Source of the DNA: Lonepinella sp051851555
GTDB taxonomy: Bacteria; Pseudomonadota; Gammaproteobacteria; Enterobacterales; Pasteurellaceae
Direction of reading: 5' to 3'
DNA: 64,000 bases
NCBI RefSeq assembly: GCF_051851555.1
Contig: NZ_JBPDVH010000003.1
Coordinates: 164,108-228,107 of the forward strand
Shown in pieces: positions 23,499 to 33,434 of the stretch. Position 1 is the first letter of the stretch. Each line of letters opens with the position of its first letter. The translations under genes were made by a program, and so were the position numbers. The notes beneath the pieces were generated by a model that was not told the origin of the DNA, did not search any database, and saw only the letters and a program-made list of their open reading frames with translations.

Positions 23499-25508
23499 AT
23501 GAGTAGATCATCTAAAACACATCCAATATTGCTTGTTGGTGTCTGTTCTATGGCGTTTAATCATACCGCACTTGGGGCAGAAAAGACAGTCAGCAATGAA
23601 AATCAATTAGAGCAAATTGTGGTGTCGGGCGAAAAATTTGAACGCTCTACCCACGAAACAAGCTCAAGCCTTGCGGTGCATACCGATAAAGATTTCAAAG
23701 AAAAAGCCAATCAAATTTCCATTGCCTCGTTATTGCAAAAAACGGCTAATATTTTAGATACGGGCGTAGGCAATGAGTTGCCGACCATTCGGGGGATTAA
23801 CAGTGCTGGCGAAGCCACGGGCGGCGTGGCGTTTTTCGGTGGTTCTCGTCCACGTTTGAATGTGTCTATTGACGGGCGTTCTACCAATTACAACGAATTG
23901 GCGTTCGGTACAAAATCCTTGTGGGATATGAAACAGGTGGAAATTTATCGTGGTCCGCAAAGCTATGCACAAGGGCGGAATGCCATTGCAGGGGCAGTGA
24001 TTATGACCTCCAACGATCCAACCAATGAATTTGAGGGAGCTGCCAAACTGAGTTTCGGTAATCAAAATTACCGCCAATATGCGTTGATGTTGTCAGGTCC
24101 ATTGGTGAAAGATGAATTGTTATTCCGTTTGTCGGCGGAACGTCAAGGGCGGACGAGTTTTGCGGATATGCCGAGTTATGCCGAAGCTGGCGACCCACGC
24201 AAATTTAAAACCGATACCATTCGTGCCAAATTATTGTGGCTGCCGTCTGCTTTCCCTGATTTTTATGCAAAATTGACCTACAACTACATTGATTCTCGCT
24301 CACCGCAAGCCGAGGGAGCAAGTGGCACAGGGGAAATGCCGGTGTGGGAAAATTCATCACATCATTTTAGTTTAGACACAGGATTACAACTATCCGACAG
24401 TTGGAAATGGGAAAATAAAGTGTTATACACCAAATACACTAATGACCGCCTATCCGCTCCGCCAACACGACGAGGCAACCCTGCTTACCTTGAAGGACAC
24501 GATATTCAAATTGAACCTGTATTCAAATTTAAATCTCCAGACAACCCTTATTCTGGTTTGATTGGGGCCTATTATTTCCAATCCAAACATGATGAATGGG
24601 TAGATATGCACCCACTTTATGGCGGCAGACATAACTTTGACGACAAAAGCACCACCAAAGCGGTTTTCGGCGAAATCACCTATTCGCAAGATTGGTTTGA
24701 TGCCACCCTATCCGCTCGTTATGAACAAGAACACCATACTCGCCACGGCGGTAACAATCCGTTTGTGATTAATCGTGATAAAACTGATAAAGTCTTTTTA
24801 CCGAAAATTGATGTGGCATGGAAACCAAACTCACAACATCGTTTAGGCGTGAAAGTGGGACGTGGCTATAACCCGGGCGGTGCGGCAGTTACCTTTTTCC
24901 CGCCGATTGTCAGCTATCAATACGATCCTGAATATGTGTGGAACTACGAGCTTTATCACCGTTGGTTAAGTTCTGATAAACGCTTTGAACTCAACACTAA
25001 TGTCTTCTACAACCGCTATAAAGATATGCAATTACTCTATGGTAGCCAAATTGATAATGCTGAAAAAGCGATCACTTACGGGGCAGAAATGAGTTTAAAT
25101 TGGCACGCCACTGAAAATTGGGATCTTTACGCCTCACTCGGTTTGTTAAGAACCAAAATTAAACAATATAGCCAACATCAAGCCTATGAGGGCAACAAAT
25201 TAAGCCGTTCACCAAATTACACCTTGAGCCTAGGCACAAAATATACCTTGCCGAAAGGTTGGGAAATGGGCGTAGATGCACGTTTTACCGACGGTTATTA
25301 CTCCAACACTAGCAACACGGCAACAGGTAAAGTGTCATCTTACGCCCATACTGATGCTTATCTAGCCTATAACTTCAAGCTAGGACGAGTGATGTTATTT
25401 GCTAATAATATCTTTAACGATCACTCCACTGTTTTTGTAGATCAATACACGGGAGCAAAACAATTACAACCCCGTTTATATGGTATTTCCACCGAATTAC
25501 GCTTTTAA
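23499..25508 (+). CDS. TonB-dependent siderophore receptor
   Basis: This 669-residue protein is a 22-strand outer-membrane gated channel. A signal peptide ends near residue 27, followed by the TonB box EQIVVSG (38-44), a plug domain with LPTIRGI and VEIYRGPQSYAQGRNAIAGAV, and a beta-barrel ending in an aromatic residue (ELRF), as required for outer-membrane insertion. It is first in an operon with two ABC half-transporters and an MFS protein, pointing to ferric-siderophore transport. The specific ligand cannot be told. Heme is less likely because the usual FRAP/NPNL heme-receptor signature was not seen. Confidence 0.88.
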   Translation: MSRSSKTHPILLVGVCSMAFNHTALGAEKTVSNENQLEQIVVSGEKFERSTHETSSSLAVHTDKDFKEKANQISIASLLQKTANILDTGVGNELPTIRGINSAGEATGGVAFFGGSRPRLNVSIDGRSTNYNELAFGTKSLWDMKQVEIYRGPQSYAQGRNAIAGAVIMTSNDPTNEFEGAAKLSFGNQNYRQYALMLSGPLVKDELLFRLSAERQGRTSFADMPSYAEAGDPRKFKTDTIRAKLLWLPSAFPDFYAKLTYNYIDSRSPQAEGASGTGEMPVWENSSHHFSLDTGLQLSDSWKWENKVLYTKYTNDRLSAPPTRRGNPAYLEGHDIQIEPVFKFKSPDNPYSGLIGAYYFQSKHDEWVDMHPLYGGRHNFDDKSTTKAVFGEITYSQDWFDATLSARYEQEHHTRHGGNNPFVINRDKTDKVFLPKIDVAWKPNSQHRLGVKVGRGYNPGGAAVTFFPPIVSYQYDPEYVWNYELYHRWLSSDKRFELNTNVFYNRYKDMQLLYGSQIDNAEKAITYGAEMSLNWHATENWDLYASLGLLRTKIKQYSQHQAYEGNKLSRSPNYTLSLGTKYTLPKGWEMGVDARFTDGYYSNTSNTATGKVSSYAHTDAYLAYNFKLGRVMLFANNIFNDHSTVFVDQYTGAKQLQPRLYGISTELRF

Positions 25509-25521
25509 CTAAGGGGAAAAA

Positions 25522-27282
25522 ATGAGCATAAAACACGCGGAAATTTGCCGTCCAGTGGAAAAACAACTGCGTATTTCCATGCTATTGGCGAGCCTCGCCC
25601 AACTGATGAAATTATTAATTTGGTTGTTAATGATTGGCATTGTGTACGACGTGGGACAGCAACAATTTCCGCTGTTTTATTTGCTCGGTTTGTTTGTGCT
25701 GACGGTATTACATTACAGTTGTAAAATCAAAGCTCACGATCAATCTCATTATTCGGCGTTCCAACTGGAAAAAATCTTGCGTGAACGTTTATCCCAAAAA
25801 ATCGGTAGCCTGCCATTGGGCGAAGTGCAAACCATGGGATCGGGGGCATTATCCAAAGTCTTAATTGATGATGTGCAAGCACTACATGCTTTTGTCGCTG
25901 ATGCACCGCCCTTAAAAGCGGAAGCCTACAGCACGCCGATTTTTGTCTTGCTCGCCCTCAGTTGGCTGAACTGGCAATTTGCCTTGTCGGTATTATTGTT
26001 CTGTTTAGCCATGTTGTTCATTTTGAAACTCATGATGTCCCGTAGCCAACCTTTTCGCCGTCAATATGGATTGGCGTTAACCCAAGTGAATCGTGCCATT
26101 ATTGAATATGTGCAAGGCATGGCAACGGTTCGCACCTTTGATGCGGGCGAAAGTTCCTACGGACGTTTTCAACAGTCGCTGATTCACTTTAATCAGGTCA
26201 TCCAAACCTGGTTGCAGTCCATGAAATGGGCGGCTCGCCTCAACCGTATTTTGTTTACACCCATGCCAATTATGATTTTCCTGCTCGCTTTCGGCACAAT
26301 GTTATATTGGCAAGGCGTGATTTCCATTTTTACTTTGTTTGCCTTTTTTGTGCTAGCCACGGGCTTAATTGAAACCATGCACCCTTATATGGGCTTGTTT
26401 CATTTAATGGAAAAATCCCGTGCCTCCATTGAACGGATTAACGACATTGAAACTATGGCAAGTTTACCCGTGAGTGATAATCCACAATTACCGAGCCACT
26501 TTGATATTGCGTTTAAAGGGGTTAATTTTGCTTATGAAACAGAAAAAACTCTCGAAAAAAACACCGCACTTTTAAATAATATGAGCTTTTCCGTGCCACA
26601 AAATAGCTTTACGGCGATTATCGGCGAATCGGGTTCAGGCAAAACCACCTTGCTTAGTTTATTGTTACGATTTTGGGATGTCAGCAGTGGTGAAATCTGT
26701 ATTGGTGGCGTGAATATTAAACAAATTGCCCCTGAACAATTAATGTCGCTGTGTTCCGTGGTGTTTCAGGATAATTTTTTATTTTCAGGCACGATTGCGG
26801 AAAATATTTGTTACGGCTTAGACAAGGTGTCGGAACAGGACATGATCAACGCTGCCCAACAAGCCCATATTCACGATTTTATTATGAGCCTGCCACAAGG
26901 TTATCAAACCTCCGTAGGCGAACGTGGGCAACTGCTGTCAGGCGGACAAAAACAGCGTTTGACCATTGCCCGTGCCTTTTTGCAAAATCGCCCGATTTTG
27001 CTGTTAGACGAACCCACTGCGTATTCTGATGTGGAAAATGAACTCAAATTAATGCAAGCGTTTAAAAACTTAATGCACAACAAAACCGTGATCATGGTGG
27101 CACATCGGTTAAATAATGTGGTCAACGCCGATCAAATTATTTATCTGCAAAAAGGGCAAATTGTGGCACAGGGAACACATCAAGATTTGCTTGAGCAATC
27201 TGCCGTTTATCAGCAATTATGGCAATCTTACCAACAAGCCAGCCATTGGGTTTTAGGGGCGAGTTTGGAGGCAACCCCATGA
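25522..27282 (+). CDS. ABC half-transporter, YbtP/YbtQ or IrtA/IrtB type (first)
   Basis: The 586 residues combine a six-helix membrane domain (about 15-310) with a nucleotide-binding domain: Walker A GESGSGKTT (about 368), signature LSGGQKQR (about 472), Walker B ILLLDEPT. The D-loop reads AYSD instead of the usual SALD, similar to the A-x-x-D type D-loop of siderophore-importing exporter-fold transporters. It starts 13 bases after the receptor gene and ends in an ATGA overlap with the next half-transporter. I infer that the pair forms a heterodimer that imports the ferric siderophore across the inner membrane. Confidence 0.82.
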   Translation: MSIKHAEICRPVEKQLRISMLLASLAQLMKLLIWLLMIGIVYDVGQQQFPLFYLLGLFVLTVLHYSCKIKAHDQSHYSAFQLEKILRERLSQKIGSLPLGEVQTMGSGALSKVLIDDVQALHAFVADAPPLKAEAYSTPIFVLLALSWLNWQFALSVLLFCLAMLFILKLMMSRSQPFRRQYGLALTQVNRAIIEYVQGMATVRTFDAGESSYGRFQQSLIHFNQVIQTWLQSMKWAARLNRILFTPMPIMIFLLAFGTMLYWQGVISIFTLFAFFVLATGLIETMHPYMGLFHLMEKSRASIERINDIETMASLPVSDNPQLPSHFDIAFKGVNFAYETEKTLEKNTALLNNMSFSVPQNSFTAIIGESGSGKTTLLSLLLRFWDVSSGEICIGGVNIKQIAPEQLMSLCSVVFQDNFLFSGTIAENICYGLDKVSEQDMINAAQQAHIHDFIMSLPQGYQTSVGERGQLLSGGQKQRLTIARAFLQNRPILLLDEPTAYSDVENELKLMQAFKNLMHNKTVIMVAHRLNNVVNADQIIYLQKGQIVAQGTHQDLLEQSAVYQQLWQSYQQASHWVLGASLEATP

Positions 27283-29051
27283 AATTAGACCATTACATTA
27301 ACCAAGACACCTTTCACAGCAAAGATCTGCGAACCTCTTTGTTGCATTTATTGAATAGCGCTGCGGATCAAAAAGGAAAACTACTTATCGGCTTGGGCTT
27401 AACCGCCATTTCCGCCTTACTGTTTGGGGTAGCCATTGCCCTACTCTATCCGTTTTTTCTTAGCCTAGAACAAGCGGATAAAACGCAACCCTATGCTTAT
27501 TTGGGCGTTATCATGCTGTTATTATTGCTCGCCATGTTGTTACGCATGCAAGCGGAAACCTACGACACCAAAGGCTATTCTCATTTAGCCGTGTATCAAT
27601 TACGCACCGAACTGGGCGAAAAACTCCGCCGTGTGCCGTTGATTATTTTGAATGCCTTGCGTTCAGGTGAAATTAATGCGGTGTTGGTGCAAAGTATCAA
27701 CGAAGCGGCAAATTTCGCCTTTATGTTGATGACGATTATTCTGTACGCCATGCTGATTCCCTTGGGAACGGCGATAAGCCTGTGCTTTTTTGAGGGCGGT
27801 TGGCGATTCGCCCTGTTGATTGTGCTGATTTTCCCGTTAATTATTCCCCTTTATTTATGGCGTAGAAAAGCCTTTCGGCGAGGGTTCAGCATTTTAGCCG
27901 AGGCCAATAGCAAACTCAAAGGCGAGGCGGTGGAATTTACCCAAGGGTTGACGGTGCTGAAATCCACCTTGCAACTGGCGGACAAACAAAATCTGTTTAA
28001 TCAAGTGGCGCAAGATGTGGCAGTGATTCAACGTATCGGCACGAAAAAAGGCGAAATCCCCAATTTGATTATCACCTCCACCGTACAATTCGGCTTGCTG
28101 GTGATTTTATTGCTCGGGGCGATTTGGGTGACCACAGGATCGGTGCATTGGTTAATGTTAGCCACCGTGATGGTGATGATTGCCCGCATTGCGGATGTAT
28201 TGAATTTCTTTGTGCAAATGGCATCGTTGCTGGAAATTTTTATGATCAGCAGTGAAAAATTACAAGCCTTAATGAGCCTGCCCGAACTGCCTGAACAAAC
28301 GGCAGAAACTTTGCCAACAAATTATGATATTCAATACGAACAGGTCAGTTTTACTTATCCAACGCAAAAAAGTGCGGTGTTAAATCAGATAGATTTCACC
28401 TTGCCCGAAAAAACGCTGACGGCTTTTGTGGGCAGTAGCGGTTGTGGCAAAAGCACCTTGTTAAAATTATTGCTCCGACATGGCGATCCTGAACAAGGGT
28501 GCATTAAAATTGGTGGCATGGATATTCGCCACATGAGCCAAAGCCAGTTAATGAGACTAATTTCCGTGGTGTTTCAAGATGTGTATTTGTTCCAAGACAG
28601 CATTTTGAACAATATTCGCATGGCAAAACCTGATGCCGATGACGACACCGTCATTGAAGTCGCCAAACTTGCCCAATGCCACGACTTTATTATGCGACTT
28701 CCACAAGGCTATCACACCCAAGTTGCTGATATTGGCACGAATTTTTCAGGTGGTGAAAAACAACGTTTAGCCATTGCCCGAGCGATTTTAAAAGATGCCC
28801 CGATTTTGATTTTAGACGAACCCACCGCCGCACTGGACACCTATAACGAACTCGCTGTACAACAAGCCTTGAATGCCTTGGTCAAAGACAAAACCATTTT
28901 GATTATCGCCCACCGCTTATCCACCATTGTGGCAGCCAACCAGATTTATGTGTTGGATAACGGCGGCATTGCCGAACATGGCACACATCAGGAATTATTA
29001 GCCCAACAAGGCATTTATGCCGATTTTTGGCGGAAACAGGTTAAGGAATAA
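27279..29051 (+). CDS. ABC half-transporter, YbtP/YbtQ or IrtA/IrtB type (second)
   Basis: The 590-residue partner has the same order of domains: membrane part to about residue 330, then Walker A GSSGCGKST (about 385), signature FSGGEKQR (about 489) and Walker B ILILDEPTAALD. I chose the ATG at 27,279, overlapping the previous stop by four bases, which implies coupled synthesis at a 1:1 ratio. The upstream extension of the frame lies within the previous gene and is not conserved-looking. Its Walker B and D-loop are canonical, unlike the first half. An uptake signal lies near position 28,370. Confidence 0.82.
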   Translation: MKLDHYINQDTFHSKDLRTSLLHLLNSAADQKGKLLIGLGLTAISALLFGVAIALLYPFFLSLEQADKTQPYAYLGVIMLLLLLAMLLRMQAETYDTKGYSHLAVYQLRTELGEKLRRVPLIILNALRSGEINAVLVQSINEAANFAFMLMTIILYAMLIPLGTAISLCFFEGGWRFALLIVLIFPLIIPLYLWRRKAFRRGFSILAEANSKLKGEAVEFTQGLTVLKSTLQLADKQNLFNQVAQDVAVIQRIGTKKGEIPNLIITSTVQFGLLVILLLGAIWVTTGSVHWLMLATVMVMIARIADVLNFFVQMASLLEIFMISSEKLQALMSLPELPEQTAETLPTNYDIQYEQVSFTYPTQKSAVLNQIDFTLPEKTLTAFVGSSGCGKSTLLKLLLRHGDPEQGCIKIGGMDIRHMSQSQLMRLISVVFQDVYLFQDSILNNIRMAKPDADDDTVIEVAKLAQCHDFIMRLPQGYHTQVADIGTNFSGGEKQRLAIARAILKDAPILILDEPTAALDTYNELAVQQALNALVKDKTILIIAHRLSTIVAANQIYVLDNGGIAEHGTHQELLAQQGIYADFWRKQVKE

Positions 29052-29062
29052 GGATACAAAAG

Positions 29063-30280
29063 ATGGAGAATACTCTGAACAACAATAGACAATGTAGTTG
29101 GCAAGAATGGGCGTTATTGTTTAACGCCTCTAATTTTAAATTTATTATTATCAGCTTTTATATGATCGGGCTGATTACGGTGTTAAAAGACCAAAATATG
29201 GATCTCAAATTGATTAGCTGGATTTATTTATTATCTATTTTTGAAGTGATTAAAGTGGTCATCACGCCGTTATTGGAAAAATTTTATCTTAAATCGGTCG
29301 GCAAATTTAAAACATGGTTATTGTTGTCCAGCGGTTTGTTATTTGTTTCCTTTTTATGGCTGTATTTTATTGATCCACAACAGAATTTTGGTTTATTGAT
29401 GTTAATCTGTGCTTGTTTAAGCCTAATGAGTGTCATCTTCGGCTGTGCTACTTTAGGCTTAACCGTGATCCTGCTGCCTGAAAATCAACGTGGCTACGGC
29501 GGGGTTTTCCAAATTATCGGCACAAGATTAGGCAGAATGCTTGGCGGTGGCTTATTTTTGTTTATTTATCAACATTATGGCTGGAATATGGCGATTTTAT
29601 TTATTTGCCTGTTTTCCTTAATCGTATTTCTGCAAGTGCTATTTTATCGGGAAACCAATACAGAAACCATTTCCGCCAACCAATACAGCCTCGGCTTTTT
29701 CTTTAAACGCTTGATCCAATTTTGGAAAGCACCGAATACGGGCTATGCGTGGCTAGTGATTTTATTCCTCTCTTGCGTGCCTTACAGTCTGCTCGCCAGC
29801 AGTTTTGTACCCAAACTTTCCAGCCTAAACTGGCAACCGCAACAAATCGGCTTTATGTTGAGCATTGTGATTCCTGTGGTGTCCATTATTTTCACCCCGT
29901 TAAGTGTGCCGTTACTGAAAAAACTGTCCCGCCGAACCCTGTTAACATGGGGCTTATTTCTACAAATTCCCGTGGTACTCAGTTTCTATTTTGAGGACTC
30001 TTTAATCTATCAGGATTATTTGTTCTCCTTGCCGATTATTTTGTTAAGTGCAGGATACAGCATTTTATTCGCCTTGCTATTAACCATGTTAATGGACAAA
30101 GCCGTGTTCCCAACCGTGGACACTGCCTTGCAATTCACCATGATTTTATTAGGTACTTATATCAGTGGATTTTTCTCTCTCCGATTAATTGATGTGATTG
30201 ATTATCATGGGGTTTATTTGATTGCTACGCTGTTTGCGGTGGCGGTTTGGTGGTTGGCGTATAAGAAATATGATCAATAA
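29063..30280 (+). CDS. MFS transporter, YbtX-like
   Basis: The 405-residue protein has about 12 membrane helices and lies 11 bases after the ABC genes, the place of ybtX in the yersiniabactin island. YbtX-like proteins belong to the major facilitator superfamily; their exact role is unsettled, perhaps siderophore export after iron release or zinc-related transport. The segment FKFIIISFYMIGLITVLKDQ near the N-terminus and GYGGVFQIIGTRLGRMLGGG in the middle are typical of this branch. The gene closes the operon and a paired-uptake-signal terminator follows. Confidence 0.75.
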   Translation: MENTLNNNRQCSWQEWALLFNASNFKFIIISFYMIGLITVLKDQNMDLKLISWIYLLSIFEVIKVVITPLLEKFYLKSVGKFKTWLLLSSGLLFVSFLWLYFIDPQQNFGLLMLICACLSLMSVIFGCATLGLTVILLPENQRGYGGVFQIIGTRLGRMLGGGLFLFIYQHYGWNMAILFICLFSLIVFLQVLFYRETNTETISANQYSLGFFFKRLIQFWKAPNTGYAWLVILFLSCVPYSLLASSFVPKLSSLNWQPQQIGFMLSIVIPVVSIIFTPLSVPLLKKLSRRTLLTWGLFLQIPVVLSFYFEDSLIYQDYLFSLPIILLSAGYSILFALLLTMLMDKAVFPTVDTALQFTMILLGTYISGFFSLRLIDVIDYHGVYLIATLFAVAVWWLAYKKYDQ

Positions 30281-30295
30281 AAACGCAAAAATTTT

Positions 30296-30337
30296 AACCG
30301 CACTTTTAATGAGATAGTAAAAAAGTGCGGTTTTTTT
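30296..30337. terminator. Uptake-signal pair ending the iron-uptake operon
   Basis: AACCGCACTTTT (30,296-30,307) pairs with AAAAGTGCGGTT (30,321-30,332) and is followed by a T-run. It lies between two convergent genes. Confidence 0.8.
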
Positions 30338-30339
30338 CA

Positions 30340-31515
30340 TTAATTTTTTGTACGATATTTCAAATAACTCAACACAAACACCAACACCGCTACGTCCCCC
30401 ACAGCCGATCCTACAAATCCAATATTTGCCAATCCCCAATGTTGCATGACTTGATTACCCACTAACGCCCCTGTGCCAATCCCAATATTATAAATCCCAG
30501 AGAAAATGGAGGTAGCAACATCAGTGGCATCGGGGGCTAACTGCAATACTCGCATTTGTAAGCCCAAAGTCATGGCGGATATGCCAATACCCCAGATGAA
30601 GATTTGCACGAACAGTAAGGTAACATAATCGCTCACAAGGTAAAAAGTAAGCAATGCGCTGGTGATAATGGTAAGTGCCACGATTACAAAACCCGTTGGG
30701 AAAAAACGATAAAGACGGCTGAATAAAAAACTGGCGATAAAGCCTGCCACGCCAAAAACTAACAAAATCAAGGTGGCTGTATTCTCACTTAACTGACTGA
30801 TATTCATCACAAAAGGTTCAATGTAACTGTAAGCGGTGAAATGGGCGGTGACAATCAACATCACCACAATATAGGTCGCAATTAACAACGGGCGTTTTGC
30901 TAATAACGGTAAACTTGACAAGGAACCCGCATTTCGGCTCGGTAAACGTGGTAATAAATTTGCTAATACCAACATGATCGCAAATGCCACCACACCAAGC
31001 ACCGCAAAAGTGGCTCGCCAACCTAACCATTGACCAATAATTCGCCCTATCGGCAAACCTAATACCATGGCCATAGCCGATCCCATAGCAATCATACCAA
31101 GCGCTTGGGTTTGTTTGCCTTTTGGGGCCACTCGCATGGCCATGGCCACGGAAATTGACCAGAAGATGGCATGAGCAAAAGCAATGCCCATACGTGCCAA
31201 CAATAGGATCCAATAATTCCAAGCTAACACGGATAACACGTGGCTTGCTACAAATAACACAAAGACTTTGAGCAATAAACTTCGCCGTTCTAATTTTGCA
31301 GTGGCTAACATTAACGGCAAGGAGGCCAAAGAGACGATCCACGCATAAACCGTGATCATCAACCCCGTTTCTGCCACCTCCATGGCAAAACTATTGGCAA
31401 TGTCTGATAACAAAGCGACGGGTACAAATTCGGTGGTGTTAAACACAAAAGCAGCAAAGGCCATGGCCACCACACGAAAATAGCCGATACGTTCGGCTTG
31501 TTTAGGGGATAACAT
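30340..31515 (-). CDS. sotB: Sugar-efflux MFS transporter (SotB/YdeA-like)
   Basis: This 391-residue, 12-helix transporter has the DHA1/SotB features: the N-terminal FNTTEFVPVALLSDIA and, in the second helix pair, the motif-A-like LPLMLATAKLERRSLL, followed by a conserved mid-part (GMIAMGSAMAMVLGLPIGRIIG). SotB homologues export arabinose or other sugars and some inducers. Its start follows the asmA stop with a one-base overlap on the minus strand. The substrate is not known. A SotB-type gene is also present in H. influenzae. Confidence 0.82.
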   Translation of the reverse strand: MLSPKQAERIGYFRVVAMAFAAFVFNTTEFVPVALLSDIANSFAMEVAETGLMITVYAWIVSLASLPLMLATAKLERRSLLLKVFVLFVASHVLSVLAWNYWILLLARMGIAFAHAIFWSISVAMAMRVAPKGKQTQALGMIAMGSAMAMVLGLPIGRIIGQWLGWRATFAVLGVVAFAIMLVLANLLPRLPSRNAGSLSSLPLLAKRPLLIATYIVVMLIVTAHFTAYSYIEPFVMNISQLSENTATLILLVFGVAGFIASFLFSRLYRFFPTGFVIVALTIITSALLTFYLVSDYVTLLFVQIFIWGIGISAMTLGLQMRVLQLAPDATDVATSIFSGIYNIGIGTGALVGNQVMQHWGLANIGFVGSAVGDVAVLVFVLSYLKYRTKN

Positions 31516-32837
31516 TATTTTAATTTCTCTTTAATGAAATTTTTGAGCTGATCACGGAAATTGCGCTGAATGTCTACTTTGTATTCTGGCGACTGGCAGT
31601 TACCAAAAAAATGCACGGGCAATGCCAACGATTGATAGCGAGGATCAGGGCTATGAATAGCCGCATTAAAATCACAACGATTTTGGCTGAACTCCACCCG
31701 ACCTTGCGTATTCAACACAAAATAACGATGTTGAATTTTAGCTTTTTCCACTTGAAGAAAACTCGGTTGCCAGTGAAATTTAGCCAGTGCAAAATCAAAT
31801 GACGTATCCATATTTTGACTGTTTTCATCAAAATTAACTGGTACATATTGACTAATCAAGGTCAAAATATTGACGCCTTTCACTTTGCCATCTACGACTT
31901 CAATATAAAAATCCCCTTGCTTAGGTAACCATTCATCAGAGATTAAGCGCATATCGACATTGGCTCGTCCAATAGTCAATTCGGGAATATTAAAAGCGGT
32001 TAGCCAATTTTCCAAGCCTAAATTTTTGCCATTGGCTGACCACACATATTGATCTTGCTGCTTATCCAATACCAATAATAGACTGGCTTGATCTGCCTGC
32101 CGTTCGGCGTTGAACCTTATGGTTAAATCCACCTGACGGTCAATATCGGTTTGAATTTTATCCCATTTAATCTGATTAAAGGTTGGCTGAATCAAGATAA
32201 GCTCATCCTGTTGAGGCTGAAAAATCAACTCACCTTGCTCGGCGTGGAATACTAATTTATCTTGATTAAACAAGCGTTTATTCTGCAAGTTTAATTGGCT
32301 ATCTAAATCGGAAAAATGGATTTGATTGGACGCTACGGAGAATTTCGAATTGAGCGTAATGTGATCCTGTTGTGCAGTTTTTGCCGATAAATGGATCTTA
32401 ACATTCGGCAACCTGAGTTGATTTTCTTGAACAGATTTTAGCCAAATAGATAAATCTTGCAAAGAAAGCGGTGCCTCAGGGTGAAGTTGTACATCTAGCG
32501 CCGTTAAATCAGGGGACGCCAACTGATGATAAAATAACTGCCCTTGCTCTAGCTGAAAAGCCTGTAAATTCATTTCCCCTTGCAACAAATGCCATAGACT
32601 CAATTCAGCACGTAAAGATCGTGCCAAAAGTTGCTGATTTTCGCCAAAAACATAGCGAACATCCTTTAATTCTACGGCAACAGGTGGGAAAAAATGAAAT
32701 TCAACTTGACGGCTTTGCACCGCATTTTCCGCTAAAAGTGCGGTGAATTTTTGCTCTATTTTTCCCTTTTGCACATAAAGCAAAGTAAAAAACGCAAAAA
32801 TTGTCAAAAAAAGTACCGCACTTATTTTTTTTAGCAT
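31515..32837 (-). CDS. asmA: AsmA-family outer-membrane biogenesis protein
   Basis: AsmA proteins are anchored in the inner membrane by one N-terminal helix and reach into the periplasm; recent work links the wider family to phospholipid transfer to the outer membrane. The 440-residue protein has the anchor ISAVLFLTIFAFFTLLYV and a beta-rich rest ending with the family-like GNCQSPEYKVDI block. It is shorter than E. coli AsmA (617). Location next to dcd and udk agrees with E. coli asmA-dcd-udk. I chose MLKKISAV as start, four bases after the dcd stop; two uptake signals lie near it. Confidence 0.82.
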   Translation of the reverse strand: MLKKISAVLFLTIFAFFTLLYVQKGKIEQKFTALLAENAVQSRQVEFHFFPPVAVELKDVRYVFGENQQLLARSLRAELSLWHLLQGEMNLQAFQLEQGQLFYHQLASPDLTALDVQLHPEAPLSLQDLSIWLKSVQENQLRLPNVKIHLSAKTAQQDHITLNSKFSVASNQIHFSDLDSQLNLQNKRLFNQDKLVFHAEQGELIFQPQQDELILIQPTFNQIKWDKIQTDIDRQVDLTIRFNAERQADQASLLLVLDKQQDQYVWSANGKNLGLENWLTAFNIPELTIGRANVDMRLISDEWLPKQGDFYIEVVDGKVKGVNILTLISQYVPVNFDENSQNMDTSFDFALAKFHWQPSFLQVEKAKIQHRYFVLNTQGRVEFSQNRCDFNAAIHSPDPRYQSLALPVHFFGNCQSPEYKVDIQRNFRDQLKNFIKEKLK

Positions 32838-32841
32838 GGCG

Positions 32842-33423
32842 TTAATCCTGATTAATACGGCTCGCCACCGCACTTTGTTGATGTTTATATTTGGCATCTT
32901 CACGACTCGTATAAGGGCGAGCCGCAGGGCCACTTAGGATCTCAAAGCTCAAGGCGCCAATCACCATATTTGGACGTAACGCAAGAGGAAGTTTGCCTGA
33001 ATTGTAAAATTCCAACACAATTTTCCCCTCCCAACCGGGGTCGATACGGTGCGCCGTGACATGCACCATTAACCCTAAACGCGCCAAGGAAGAACGCCCA
33101 TCTAACCAACCGATCACATTGGCAGGCAATTTCACACTTTCCAAGGTGGTGGCCAAGGCTAACACACCAGGGTGCAAATAAAAAGCCTCACCCTCGCCGA
33201 TAATAATTTCATCACTCATGACCAAATCCAGTTGAGCCGCCACTTCTTCTTTTGGGCCACTCACATCAATAAAAGGCGCACTATGTTCACGAAACACACG
33301 GAATGAATTGCCCAACCGCACATCAATGGTGGCGCCGTTAATTTTGCTGTTATCTGGACGTGGCGTTAAGGAAATCACGCCCTCATCAAGGTATTTTTCA
33401 ATATCGGTATCACATAATCGCAT
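32842..33423 (-). CDS. dcd: dCTP deaminase
   Basis: Dcd converts dCTP to dUTP, supplying dUMP for thymidylate synthesis. The 193 residues match E. coli Dcd. Diagnostic segments are the DGRSSLARLGLMVHVTAHRIDPGWEG block with the catalytic Glu region downstream (GKIVLEFYNSGKLPL). The gene lies 11 bases after udk, so both pyrimidine-salvage functions are probably made from one message. Confidence 0.95.
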   Translation of the reverse strand: MRLCDTDIEKYLDEGVISLTPRPDNSKINGATIDVRLGNSFRVFREHSAPFIDVSGPKEEVAAQLDLVMSDEIIIGEGEAFYLHPGVLALATTLESVKLPANVIGWLDGRSSLARLGLMVHVTAHRIDPGWEGKIVLEFYNSGKLPLALRPNMVIGALSFEILSGPAARPYTSREDAKYKHQQSAVASRINQD

Positions 33424-33434
33424 CTGGTTTGCTC

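Noticed and set aside
30340..31515. SotB-like transporter as part of the siderophore locus
   Set aside because: It is on the opposite strand, behind a bidirectional terminator, and has a one-base overlap with asmA instead.
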